This document shows, one piece after another, positions 6,941-14,005 of a stretch of 14,608 nt of DNA. How positions within the stretch are numbered: position 1 is the first letter of the stretch; each line of letters begins with the position of its first letter. Below the pieces are notes generated by a model that did no database searches, was not told the DNA's origin, and worked only from the letters and a program-made list of their open reading frames with translations. The position numbers and the translations under genes were made by a program. Source of the DNA: Gammaproteobacteria bacterium (GTDB lineage Bacteria; Pseudomonadota; Gammaproteobacteria; SZUA-152); the NCBI GenBank assembly GCA_030613605.1, contig JAUWLO010000028.1, positions 1 through 14,608 of the forward strand. The letters run 5' to 3'.

Positions 6941-7804
6941 TCAGTGTGGTGCTTTCTCACTGGATGACCCAAAAATTCTCGATACTGCAAATCCCATAGC
7001 AAAATAATCATCAATTTCCACCAATGGACTATTTTCAAAAACGGCACCATTTAGCCGGTCATATCGCACAAAGGCACCTATAAACCAGTGTCTGGAATTC
7101 ATCACCAGAGTCAATGTGGCACGTGAACCACTGTAACCACCGTCGGGCTGATACTGAGGACGTATCGCCGTAGCAAACTCCGCGGGCACCTTGTAAAAAT
7201 ATTCATGATATCGGCGCGAGGCATAAAGAGGCCCCAGCGCCAGGCTGACTCGCCAATGGGAACGCGACGCACCTTTCCGGTATGACAAATCCACATAAGG
7301 GGAAAAAACCCAGCCTTGTTGGGCAATAAGAGGATTACCTACCGATAAAGCCGCTCGTACCGGCAAGCGCAACCAGATACTGGCCTCACCTGCGTGCCGC
7401 TCACCATTACGGATCAATGAAATATCCAGGGTTGGGCCAAATTCACCCACCGGATCCAGGTTTGGCATACCTGCTCTGGCACTGTCGGCGTCTTTGGGAA
7501 CAGGGAGATTACCGGCAATACTCAAATCCAGATGAATGCGCTCGCTTTCAAAAAGACGGCCTCGCATACCATCCTCATCCATGCGTATAGCCTCACCCCG
7601 ATAGGCGATGAAAGGAACGGGTAACAGGTAACTCTTGTGCCCTTTGGCTCCACGATAGGCTGGTACATTCAGCCATCCAGCACCCAAACCCCACTCCCAT
7701 TTGGGTAAGTGGTAGGCCTCCACAGGTATCGGGAGCAGCAAAAGAGAAGACCAGACCAGAGCAGCGCACAGCCCACTCCTTGCAAAAAAACTATTATGGC
7801 CCAT
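6941..7804 (-). CDS. MipA/OmpV-family outer-membrane protein
   Basis: The 287-residue protein has a signal peptide (about residues 11-30, ending PIPVEA) and then the typical MipA/OmpV barrel: WEWGLGAGWLNVPAYRGAKG, YLLPVPFIAYRGE, DGMRGRLFES, MPNLDPVGEFGPTLDI and alternating aromatic beta strands to a C-terminal strand (YFAMGFAVSRIFG). Members scaffold murein-modifying complexes or act as small outer-membrane channels; which applies here is unknown. The ATG at 7804 has GGGA upstream and the length is normal for the family. It is divergent from the DAHP synthase gene and convergent with the ankyrin gene. Confidence 0.9.
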   Translation of the reverse strand: MGHNSFFARSGLCAALVWSSLLLLPIPVEAYHLPKWEWGLGAGWLNVPAYRGAKGHKSYLLPVPFIAYRGEAIRMDEDGMRGRLFESERIHLDLSIAGNLPVPKDADSARAGMPNLDPVGEFGPTLDISLIRNGERHAGEASIWLRLPVRAALSVGNPLIAQQGWVFSPYVDLSYRKGASRSHWRVSLALGPLYASRRYHEYFYKVPAEFATAIRPQYQPDGGYSGSRATLTLVMNSRHWFIGAFVRYDRLNGAVFENSPLVEIDDYFAMGFAVSRIFGSSSEKAPH

Positions 7805-8062
7805 TAAAATCCCATCACTATTTTTCTGCCCTTAACTCTGTCACCCATCTTAGTATCCCGTACTGGCTTCTTATCTGCTCCATAATAGCGATGATTCGAA
7901 TCCACGGCCATTCCTCAAGCGTACCACTCGACTCGTGGGCAGGAATCGGGGAAAATAGCAGGCGTATTCACCCGCCGGCATACAGGCGCGGTTAAGAAAC
8001 ACTAACACTACGTAATTAAAATACAGCAAAGCTCACAGTAAAAACCAATAAAGTCTATATAT

Positions 8063-9130
8063 ATGACAACTCGTTACCAAACCGATGATCTTCGTATCGG
8101 CGAAATCAAAGAAGTGATCGCACCTGCCGAGGTCCTCAAAACACACCCTATCACTGACGTGGCGTCAGAAACTGTTGCCAAAACACGTCAGGCTGTGCAT
8201 GACATACTCACTGGCAAGGACGACCGATTGATAGTGGTTATTGGCCCCTGCTCCATCCATGACCCGAAGGCTGCCCTGGAATATGCAAAACGGCTAAAAA
8301 CTCAACGGGATGAGCTCGCCGATGATTTACTCATTATCATGCGCGTTTACTTTGAAAAACCCCGAACCACCGTGGGGTGGAAGGGGCTGATTAATGACCC
8401 ACATCTGAATGGTAGCTTTGAGATCAATGAAGGGCTCCATTTGGCTCGCCAGCTGCTGCTGGATATCAATAATATGGGTATACCAGCGGGCACAGAGTAT
8501 CTTGATTTAATCACACCACAGTACATCTCCGATCTCATCAGCTGGGGTGCCATTGGCGCCCGCACAACCGAGAGTCAGGCACATCGCGAGCTAGCCTCTG
8601 GTTTGTCCTGCCCGGTGGGATTTAAAAATGGCACCAATGGCAACTTGAAAATTGCCATCGACGCCGTGCATGCGGCTAGCCAACCACACTATTTCTTGTC
8701 GTTAACCAAAGCAGGGCGCTCCGCTATTTTCGCCACAAAGGGTAACGAGGACTGTCATATTATTTTGCGGGGCGGGCAAACACCTAACTATGATGCTGCC
8801 AACGTTAAGATTGCATCAAAGGAAATGGAAGATACTGGCCTGCCTGCAAGATTAATGATTGATTTCAGTCATGCCAATAGCAGAAAACAACATGACCGTC
8901 AGATGGATGTTGCCAAAGATGTGGCCGGACAAGTAGCCGCCGGGAACAAACACATTATTGGCGGCATGGTAGAAAGTCACCTTGTCAGCGGACGACAAGA
9001 CGTAAAGCAAGGCCAGGAATTACTATTCGGACAAAGTATTACCGATGCCTGCATCAACTGGAATGACAGCATACCGCTACTACAGGGGCTAGCCGAGGCT
9101 GTTCGGGAACGACGTTTACAAAATAAATAA
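8063..9130 (+). CDS. aroG: 3-deoxy-7-phosphoheptulonate (DAHP) synthase, class I AroG/F/H type
   Basis: This enzyme condenses phosphoenolpyruvate with erythrose 4-phosphate, the first step of the shikimate pathway. The 355 residues align end to end with the E. coli isoenzymes. Metal and catalytic residues are present: Cys63 in GPCSIHD, Arg94 and Lys99 in MRVYFEKPRTT, Lys188 in VGFKNGT, His270 in IDFSHAN, Glu304 in GMVESH and Asp328 in SITDAC. The N-terminus (YQTDDLRIGEIKE) and overall wording are closest to AroG, the phenylalanine-sensitive form, but the effector specificity is inferred and the symbol could equally be aroF or aroH. No clear ribosome-binding site precedes the ATG, although the alignment supports it. 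No leader peptide or TyrR-like site was recognised upstream. Confidence 0.95.
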   Translation: MTTRYQTDDLRIGEIKEVIAPAEVLKTHPITDVASETVAKTRQAVHDILTGKDDRLIVVIGPCSIHDPKAALEYAKRLKTQRDELADDLLIIMRVYFEKPRTTVGWKGLINDPHLNGSFEINEGLHLARQLLLDINNMGIPAGTEYLDLITPQYISDLISWGAIGARTTESQAHRELASGLSCPVGFKNGTNGNLKIAIDAVHAASQPHYFLSLTKAGRSAIFATKGNEDCHIILRGGQTPNYDAANVKIASKEMEDTGLPARLMIDFSHANSRKQHDRQMDVAKDVAGQVAAGNKHIIGGMVESHLVSGRQDVKQGQELLFGQSITDACINWNDSIPLLQGLAEAVRERRLQNK

Positions 9131-9213
9131 AGCGTAATCGGGAACTAAAACCACTCAGCCCCACCCAACCCACACAGCAAATGCATACCGCGTGGTGATT
9201 ATTCTTGAACACT

Positions 9214-9684
9214 TCACATGTGCGTACTGAACTGGCCGTGTTCGGCGCCCGCCATTAAATCCCGGAAATCTTCGCCGCTCACGTGAATCAATTCGGTATG
9301 ATCTCCGGCCTCAAAATAAACATCCGTACAGTCTGCCAAGCTGTCATCAAGTGCCACATCAATACCATAGGCCTCACCCAGCGGAGGTATTGCTCCTGTT
9401 TCACAGTCCGTGAATATATCTACCAGCTCCTCCTCCGTCGCTAGCTCCAGGCGCCGATCAAGCTCTATATCAAGTTGATCAAACTCCACCTGATGATTCG
9501 CAGGAATGACGACCATGAGATAACCCTTATAATCTTCCGTCATCACACACTTGGCCAACTGATTACCCGGAATATGGGCAGCTTCTGCCGTTTCCAGACT
9601 GCTCGCCGTATGTGGATGTGGCACAATCTCATACTCTACACCCCAACGGCTAAGATAGTCCTGCATTGTCATTGCCACTGCCAT
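9214..9684 (-). CDS. YbaK/ProX-like aminoacyl-tRNA deacylase domain protein
   Basis: A stand-alone domain of the YbaK/EbsC/ProRS-editing family (156 residues), which hydrolyses mischarged aminoacyl-tRNAs in the cytoplasm. Family marks are the conserved Lys45 in QLAKCVMTED, EFDQLDIELDRRLE, the GAIPPLGEAYGI loop (97-108) and DVYFEAGDHTELIHVSGEDF near the end. The start at 9684 is chosen because AGGAGG lies directly upstream; an open extension to 9765 would add 27 residues that look non-coding. The exact substrate (Cys-tRNA-Pro, Ala-tRNA-Pro or another) cannot be read from the sequence. The gene is convergent with DAHP synthase and divergent from ycgL. Confidence 0.88.
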   Translation of the reverse strand: MAVAMTMQDYLSRWGVEYEIVPHPHTASSLETAEAAHIPGNQLAKCVMTEDYKGYLMVVIPANHQVEFDQLDIELDRRLELATEEELVDIFTDCETGAIPPLGEAYGIDVALDDSLADCTDVYFEAGDHTELIHVSGEDFRDLMAGAEHGQFSTHM

Positions 9685-9870
9685 GACCTTTCCTCCTAAA
9701 ATATACCGGTTTCCTAATCCAGGCCCACTGACTCCCACACCCACCGAATCAGCCGCCCGACCCATGATTAAGCTATAGACGAGCGCTTAACTTTTGTACA
9801 GGTTTTAGCCGTGTATTAAATCAGTAAAATCTGCTTATTTTTGATTAAACGTTCCCCATATTCGGTAAAA

Positions 9871-9898
9871 TCTTGCTTCAATAAATAATGTTTATAAT
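9871..9898 (+). promoter_or_regulatory. Candidate promoter for ycgL
   Basis: A perfect TATAAT lies at 9893-9898, 23 bases before the ycgL ATG. The -35 is weak: TCTTGC at 16 bases or TTGCTT at 14 bases. The implied start near 9905 would leave a leader of about 17 bases. Called from the -10 match and position only. Confidence 0.4.
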
Positions 9899-9921
9899 TC
9901 ATAACCCCACGGGTACACACC

Positions 9922-10179
9922 ATGCACTGCGCCATTTACAAAGGCCCTAAAAAAACCGACCACTATCTCTACGTAGAACGTGAAGACGATTTCTCACGGG
10001 TACCAGAAGCACTGCTGAACATGCTGGGTAAACTGGAATTAGTCATGACACTGGAGTTAGGTCCTGAGCGTACATTGGCACAGGTAGACATAACTCAGGT
10101 GAAAACATCATTACAGGAACAGGGCTATTATTTTCAAATGCCGCCACAAGCTCATGAGATACCAGCAAATATGTCATAG
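9922..10179 (+). CDS. ycgL: YcgL-domain protein
   Basis: The 85-residue protein matches E. coli YcgL along most of its length: C-x-IY opening (MHCAIYKGPKKTDHYLYVE), DDFSRVPEALL, then VKTSLQEQGYYFQMPP. YcgL is a small alpha/beta cytoplasmic protein common in gammaproteobacteria whose function is not established. This copy ends soon after the QMPP motif, as the shorter members do. The start is fixed by the alignment; the upstream ribosome-binding site is poor. The TSUP exporter gene begins 49 bases downstream on the same strand and may be in the same transcript. Confidence 0.9.
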   Translation: MHCAIYKGPKKTDHYLYVEREDDFSRVPEALLNMLGKLELVMTLELGPERTLAQVDITQVKTSLQEQGYYFQMPPQAHEIPANMS

Positions 10180-10228
10180 AAAAAACATTTAAAACCAAAG
10201 ACCATTACCACCGATCATAACCCCAGAC

Positions 10229-10993
10229 ATGACGATACTTTCTTTTTTATTCTTTATTGTCGCTTTACTGTATTCAATGGTCGGATTTGGAGGCGGGTCA
10301 TCATACAACGCACTGTTGATACTTTTTGATGTTGACTATCAAATCTATCCGGGCATCGCATTACTCTGCAATCTTATTGTTGTTACAGGTGGTTGCTGGT
10401 TATTTATAAAACGGGGATTTTTGTCAGCCCGCCTTCTACTGCCTTTTATTATCACATCGATCCCGATGGCTCATCTGGCCGGCCGATTGACCATAGATAA
10501 AACCATATTTCTCACAACACTTGGCATCGCCCTGTTTATTTCAGGGTTAGTCATGATCTTTAATAAACGGTTACAGGAGCGATTAATCACACCAGAAAAA
10601 AATCCGCATCTTTGGTCCTGGGGTTTACCCATAGGTGCCTGCCTGGGAAGTTTGGCAGGTCTGATCGGGATAGGAGGTGGGATATTTTTATCCCCTATAC
10701 TCTACTTTCTTGGCTGGGGAACAGCAAAACAAATTGCGGCAACTGCGAGTGGATTTATTTTTGTTAACTCTCTCGCGGGAATTAGCGGGCAGTACATCAA
10801 ACTTCAGGAAGTTCCATCAGGACTCAATCAGATAACCGAATTTTGGCCGGTATTTATTGCCGTCTTAATTGGCGGCCAGATTGGCAGTCGACTCAGCAGC
10901 ACTCGGCTTTCACCAGAGCTCATTCAACAATTAACTGCTGTGTTGGTTTTATACGTGTCACTCAGAATAGCCTGGATACTGATACCGTCATAA
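10229..10993 (+). CDS. TSUP/TauE-SafE family membrane exporter
   Basis: A 254-residue inner-membrane protein with about eight hydrophobic segments. It is an internally duplicated transporter: the first half carries GFGGGSSYNALLILF (GFGGG at 19-23) and the second half carries GIGGGIFLSPILYFLG (GIGGG at 147-151), the paired glycine motifs of the TSUP family. Members move sulfite, sulfonates, thiosulfate and other sulfur-containing anions, but specificity is not predictable from these motifs. The length is normal. No strong ribosome-binding site precedes the ATG, and coupling to ycgL is possible. The gene is convergent with the SRPBCC-like gene. Confidence 0.88.
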   Translation: MTILSFLFFIVALLYSMVGFGGGSSYNALLILFDVDYQIYPGIALLCNLIVVTGGCWLFIKRGFLSARLLLPFIITSIPMAHLAGRLTIDKTIFLTTLGIALFISGLVMIFNKRLQERLITPEKNPHLWSWGLPIGACLGSLAGLIGIGGGIFLSPILYFLGWGTAKQIAATASGFIFVNSLAGISGQYIKLQEVPSGLNQITEFWPVFIAVLIGGQIGSRLSSTRLSPELIQQLTAVLVLYVSLRIAWILIPS

Positions 10994-11059
10994 TAAAAAA
11001 CAAACCTTAATTATCAATTTTATGACAGACAGGCAACAGGATCGTCTAAACAAATACCG

Positions 11060-11099
11060 TCAGAAAATAATAAGCCTCAAACATGAGGAGGCTCATTAT
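11060..11099 (-). terminator. Probable terminator of the yeiH-like operon
   Basis: Bases 11067-11078 pair with 11088-11099 at 11 of 12 positions around a nine-base loop. On the minus strand the hairpin starts within the stop codon of the SRPBCC-like gene and runs into TTATTATTTT, giving a T-rich tail. In the plus direction the tail is poor, so I assign it to the leftward operon. Confidence 0.6.
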
Positions 11100-11743
11100 A
11101 TTAAAATGAACTCGTTGTAAAATACGGCCGCACCCAACGCAAGCAATGCAACCTCTACAACCGTAATCCACAATAGCATATAAGTTATACGACGAGCCGT
11201 AGGCTTCATCGGCTGCCAGATTCGGCGCATATACCACCGCCATGGCGCAAATCGCGACCAGCTATTCCAGGATATGCAAAATTTTTGCAGATACTCAGCC
11301 CAAATGACAATACTTTGATCAACTTCATGCAGAAGTGACTCTCTCTCGCCAGCAGGCAATCGATCATATCGGTCTGTGATGGTTAGCCTGGAACCTTGCT
11401 CAGCTGTTTCAATCTTTAATACCGTACTGGATTTGACGCCTTTATCGTAATCAATCCGATATCCATCATCCAGCTTGCTAACGGTAAGACTAAACTCAAA
11501 CTCAAATGCCTTTTCCTGGCTGCTATTTTCACCACTAAAGGAAAAACTATTTTCTGATGTCTGTTCCCATTGTGTAAATACCAGCATGGGATTGATACGA
11601 AACAGTCTTTCCGTATCAGCACAGAATTCCATCAAAGCCTCAACCGACAAAGGCGTAATTACTGAAGCCCAGGCAGAATCATTTTCAGAGATTTCTGCTG
11701 AAGGTTCGTTTGTTGAACTATCGTTTATTGAAAGATCACTCAT
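11096..11743 (-). CDS. SRPBCC-like protein with C-terminal membrane anchor
   Basis: The 215-residue protein opens with a polar, acidic tail and then a region that reads like a START/SRPBCC ligand-binding fold: ITPLSVEALMEFCADTERLF, INPMLVFTQWEQT, then strands with FEFEFSLTVSKL, GYRIDYDKGVK and SRLTITDRYDRLP, and a long final helix (LLHEVDQSIVIWAEYLQKF). A basic linker (RRIWQPMKPTARR) precedes one hydrophobic helix (about 190-212), placing the domain on the cytoplasmic face if the basic residues stay inside. The ATG at 11743 overlaps the stop of the stress-protein gene in ATGAGTGA, indicating translational coupling; a farther start at 11758 is less likely. It may bind a lipid or small ligand for the transporter operon. 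The family call is from pattern, not a strict motif. Confidence 0.65.
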   Translation of the reverse strand: MSDLSINDSSTNEPSAEISENDSAWASVITPLSVEALMEFCADTERLFRINPMLVFTQWEQTSENSFSFSGENSSQEKAFEFEFSLTVSKLDDGYRIDYDKGVKSSTVLKIETAEQGSRLTITDRYDRLPAGERESLLHEVDQSIVIWAEYLQKFCISWNSWSRFAPWRWYMRRIWQPMKPTARRITYMLLWITVVEVALLALGAAVFYNEFILI

Positions 11744-12203
11744 CAGGATAAGGTACAACTAACACGGGTGTTTTAAGTTTTCGGATCATCTTGTCTTTAA
11801 GCATTCTTGAGCGCAATCCAGATATCTTCTTGGGACGTATAGAACCCATTATAACCAGATCATATTTTTCCTGCTCACATGATGCCAGAAGGACCTCGTC
11901 GGGCTCGCCAACCACCATGTCATTGGTGTAGTTCAAACCTTTTTCTATTGCAGCTTCACCAACCCGGACAAAATTCTCATCCACTTCCCGCCCTAGCTCG
12001 CCTTCCAGATATCGACGAAAATCGTTTCGTACAGAGCCGTTCTGAAGCCAGTCATCACCTGTTGTGCCTTCCCAAAAAGTGGGAACCACAATCAAGTGGT
12101 GCAGAGTAGCACCCTCTTCACATAATTCGAATGCGACTTTCTCTGCCGCTTTTGCCCCGTCAGTTCCATGACTGGCAAGTAATACTTTATTTACTGCAAA
12201 CAT
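11736..12203 (-). CDS. Universal stress protein (UspA-like) domain protein
   Basis: A single Usp domain of 155 residues, a Rossmann-like fold acting in the cytoplasm. The first strand is NKVLLASHGTDGAKAAEKVA and the last part is YDLVIMGSIRPKKISG followed by KTPVLVVPYP. The usual ATP-binding signature G-x2-G-x9-G-S/T is not intact: after GSIRP the stretch is basic and lacks the second and third glycine positions, so this member may bind another ligand or no nucleotide. The ATG at 12203 has GGTGAG upstream; a longer open frame to 12254 runs through the hairpin and is unlikely to be used. It is coupled to the SRPBCC-like gene downstream and follows the transporter and microprotein genes. Usp domains often regulate transporters, which would fit here. 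Confidence 0.85.
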   Translation of the reverse strand: MFAVNKVLLASHGTDGAKAAEKVAFELCEEGATLHHLIVVPTFWEGTTGDDWLQNGSVRNDFRRYLEGELGREVDENFVRVGEAAIEKGLNYTNDMVVGEPDEVLLASCEQEKYDLVIMGSIRPKKISGLRSRMLKDKMIRKLKTPVLVVPYPDE

Positions 12204-12221
12204 TTTCTCACCGTTTAAAAC

Positions 12222-12251
12222 GCCGGTGTCCGCCCAAAGGCGGACACCGGC
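12222..12251 (-). terminator. Perfect 13-bp hairpin before the stress-protein gene
   Basis: GCCGGTGTCCGCC (12222-12234) pairs exactly with GGCGGACACCGGC (12239-12251) across a four-base loop. On the minus strand GTTTT follows, then the ribosome-binding site and ATG of the stress-protein gene 18 bases on. It could be an attenuating terminator that lowers expression of the downstream genes, or an RNA-stabilising end for the transporter-microprotein message. The short T-run makes full termination uncertain. Confidence 0.65.
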
Positions 12252-12289
12252 CACTTACTTTATTAACAAACTTTACTTAATGTACTTAC

Positions 12290-12412
12290 TTAGTAAGAAA
12301 CATACACTCCTAATGCAATAGCAAGCGCACAGATAAGTGCCATTAAGTCTTCTTTGCGGTCGCTGCCGAAAATTGACAGTGCTGAACCGCGATCAAATTT
12401 AGCTCCACTCAT
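12290..12412 (-). CDS. 40-aa single-helix membrane microprotein
   Basis: This short gene encodes MSGAKFDRGSALSIFG followed by SDRKEDLMALICALAIALGVYVSY. The first half is polar and the second half (about residues 23-39) is one hydrophobic helix, so it should sit in the inner membrane with its N-terminus probably inside. It starts 15 bases after the transporter stop with a strong ribosome-binding site (GAGAGGAT) at normal spacing, and stops at a clean TAA. Its position and the ribosome-binding site make it a credible gene rather than a chance frame. A small accessory subunit or regulator of the transporter is the natural inference. I do not recognise a named family. Confidence 0.75.
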   Translation of the reverse strand: MSGAKFDRGSALSIFGSDRKEDLMALICALAIALGVYVSY

Positions 12413-12427
12413 AATAATATCCTCTCG

Positions 12428-14005
12428 TTAAATTGTTTCGCTGATCAGCATCATGACCACAACCAGAGACGCTACCGCCTTGGTTAAGCCAACAACGCCA
12501 CCGATAATAGCTGGTGCACCACCTGCCTGTTTCATGGATGCAAGAGTAATTTGCATACCCAGACCAACCAGCCCAAAGGCAAACAACCAGGTTATCCACT
12601 TACGGAACATCTTAACCTTCTTGGCAGTATGTCGGACGGCCTTATGAGCCTTCTTCAAAATCTTGCCAGATTTTTTACCCATGATTTTGGAGTTAGCCAA
12701 ACCACGAATCTGAGTATCGTCTTCCATGGATGCGATCTTACGACCTTCAATCAGACGTGCCAGCGCTTCTTTACGATCTTGACGCTGCACCTTGCCCTGA
12801 TTAGCAACCAGGACGGCAATCTGCTCATCCGTCATCATCTTACTGGCTTTGACCTTGGTGTTGTCAAAATACTTGCCCTTGTAGTGATTAGCAGGAGCAA
12901 ACACGCCGGTTGAAGAAAGTGCGAATAACATGATGAAACCCAATACGAAGAGAGGGAACTTTTCGAAGATAACCTTACCCACGTTAACCTTTTGAGCGTT
13001 AGCTTCGCCTTCACGTTTCACGTACCACACAGCCAACCAGATAACGATAATAGGCAGGATCAATACGCGAGTAATGTTGAAGATTTCAGCAACCTTCAGG
13101 GTTTCGATGCCATCAGGCTGGAAGGCTAAAGCTGCACCAGCTACCTGAGCTGAGTTGAGGATACCGGTACCGGCCCATGCGCCGAACTGCACGTGGCTCA
13201 TATCCAGTAGTTGACCTACAACCGGGAATACAAACATACAACCCACACCCCATAACAGGATGGTACCGATGGTGTAGGCAATTTCCACTGATTTGGCCTG
13301 AACAACCGGAGCCGAGGCAACCGTTGCGGATACACCGCAAACACCCATGCCGGCAGAAAGTACGCCACCCATGGAGTTCGGAATTTTCATTCGCGAACCC
13401 ATAAACAGGGTCATGCCCACTGAACCCAATACGAAGAAGCCGATCATGACGATGGAAAGACCACCGAGGTTTTTCAGCTCAGCGGCACTGTACAAAGTAC
13501 CCAGCAGAATAACACCGGTCTTCAGTCCTAGACGTGAAAGACGAACACCATTCTGCGCCCAGCCAGGCACCTTGAACACGTTCACAATGATAATGCCGAA
13601 GATAATGCCCATAACAATGTAGTTCAGGCCGAGCAGCTTGTGGATGTATTTACCCGTGTCACCAACCTTGCCGAAGCCCATACTAATGACGGCTACTTCT
13701 GGGGCAACAAACCAGCGTGTCAACATGGCAATCAACAGGATGAACATACCGCCAGCAATACTGGATGAATAATAATCCCAGGCCCCTTCGGTATGGGAAC
13801 CAAACAATTGCCACGCACCGATCAGCGCCGCTACGACACCGAACCACAACGACAGGTTAACGATCTCACTGCCAAATTTATATTTTTTACCTGCTGCAAG
13901 ATGTTCCATTAAACCATCCATCATCCCGCTACTCGCCATCCACCACATTGCAAGCATGATCATGCCTATAATGAGTAGTGCCGGCGATTTTTTTGTATAC
14001 ACCAT
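12428..14005 (-). CDS. YeiH-family (UPF0324) putative sulfate exporter, enlarged
   Basis: A polytopic inner-membrane protein of 525 residues. The core (about 125-372 and 468-525) follows the YeiH/UPF0324 pattern: GLKTGVILLGT, GVLSAGMGVCGVSATVASAPVV (about 214-235), the GAWAGTGILNSAQVAGAAL segment (275-293), FPLFVLGFIML, and a final pair of helices with LVGLGMQITLAS. The usual length is about 340-350 residues. Here about 120 N-terminal residues add roughly three helices, and a hydrophilic lysine/arginine-rich insert (about 371-467) splits the last core helices. The polar HD/HE pair I would expect before AQV reads LN. The ATG at 14005 has AAGGAG upstream. It is first in an operon with a microprotein, a stress protein and an SRPBCC-like protein. 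Sulfate export is only the family's putative label; substrate unknown. Confidence 0.85.
   Translation of the reverse strand: MVYTKKSPALLIIGMIMLAMWWMASSGMMDGLMEHLAAGKKYKFGSEIVNLSLWFGVVAALIGAWQLFGSHTEGAWDYYSSSIAGGMFILLIAMLTRWFVAPEVAVISMGFGKVGDTGKYIHKLLGLNYIVMGIIFGIIIVNVFKVPGWAQNGVRLSRLGLKTGVILLGTLYSAAELKNLGGLSIVMIGFFVLGSVGMTLFMGSRMKIPNSMGGVLSAGMGVCGVSATVASAPVVQAKSVEIAYTIGTILLWGVGCMFVFPVVGQLLDMSHVQFGAWAGTGILNSAQVAGAALAFQPDGIETLKVAEIFNITRVLILPIIVIWLAVWYVKREGEANAQKVNVGKVIFEKFPLFVLGFIMLFALSSTGVFAPANHYKGKYFDNTKVKASKMMTDEQIAVLVANQGKVQRQDRKEALARLIEGRKIASMEDDTQIRGLANSKIMGKKSGKILKKAHKAVRHTAKKVKMFRKWITWLFAFGLVGLGMQITLASMKQAGGAPAIIGGVVGLTKAVASLVVVMMLISETI

Noticed and set aside
7890..7915. ATTCGAATCC, resembling the T-arm of a tRNA, between the MipA/OmpV and DAHP synthase genes
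   Set aside because: The flanking bases do not form a five-base T-stem on either strand, and no acceptor, D-arm or anticodon arm can be drawn.
9685..9765. Longer N-terminus (27 residues) for the YbaK/ProX-like protein
   Set aside because: A strong AGGAGG sits just before the ATG at 9684, and the added residues are glycine/valine-rich with no family match.
10983..11064. Direct repeat ATACCGTCA at the end of the TSUP gene and again about 70 bases on
   Set aside because: Only nine bases match and nothing between them looks like an inserted element, so chance is adequate.
12204..12254. Longer start for the stress protein at 12254
   Set aside because: It would translate through the perfect hairpin and begins without a ribosome-binding site, while 12203 has one and begins at the first Usp strand.
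12453..13622. Plus-strand open frames within the transporter gene
   Set aside because: They are mirror frames of the transporter, rich in Pro, Arg and Thr and without ribosome-binding sites.
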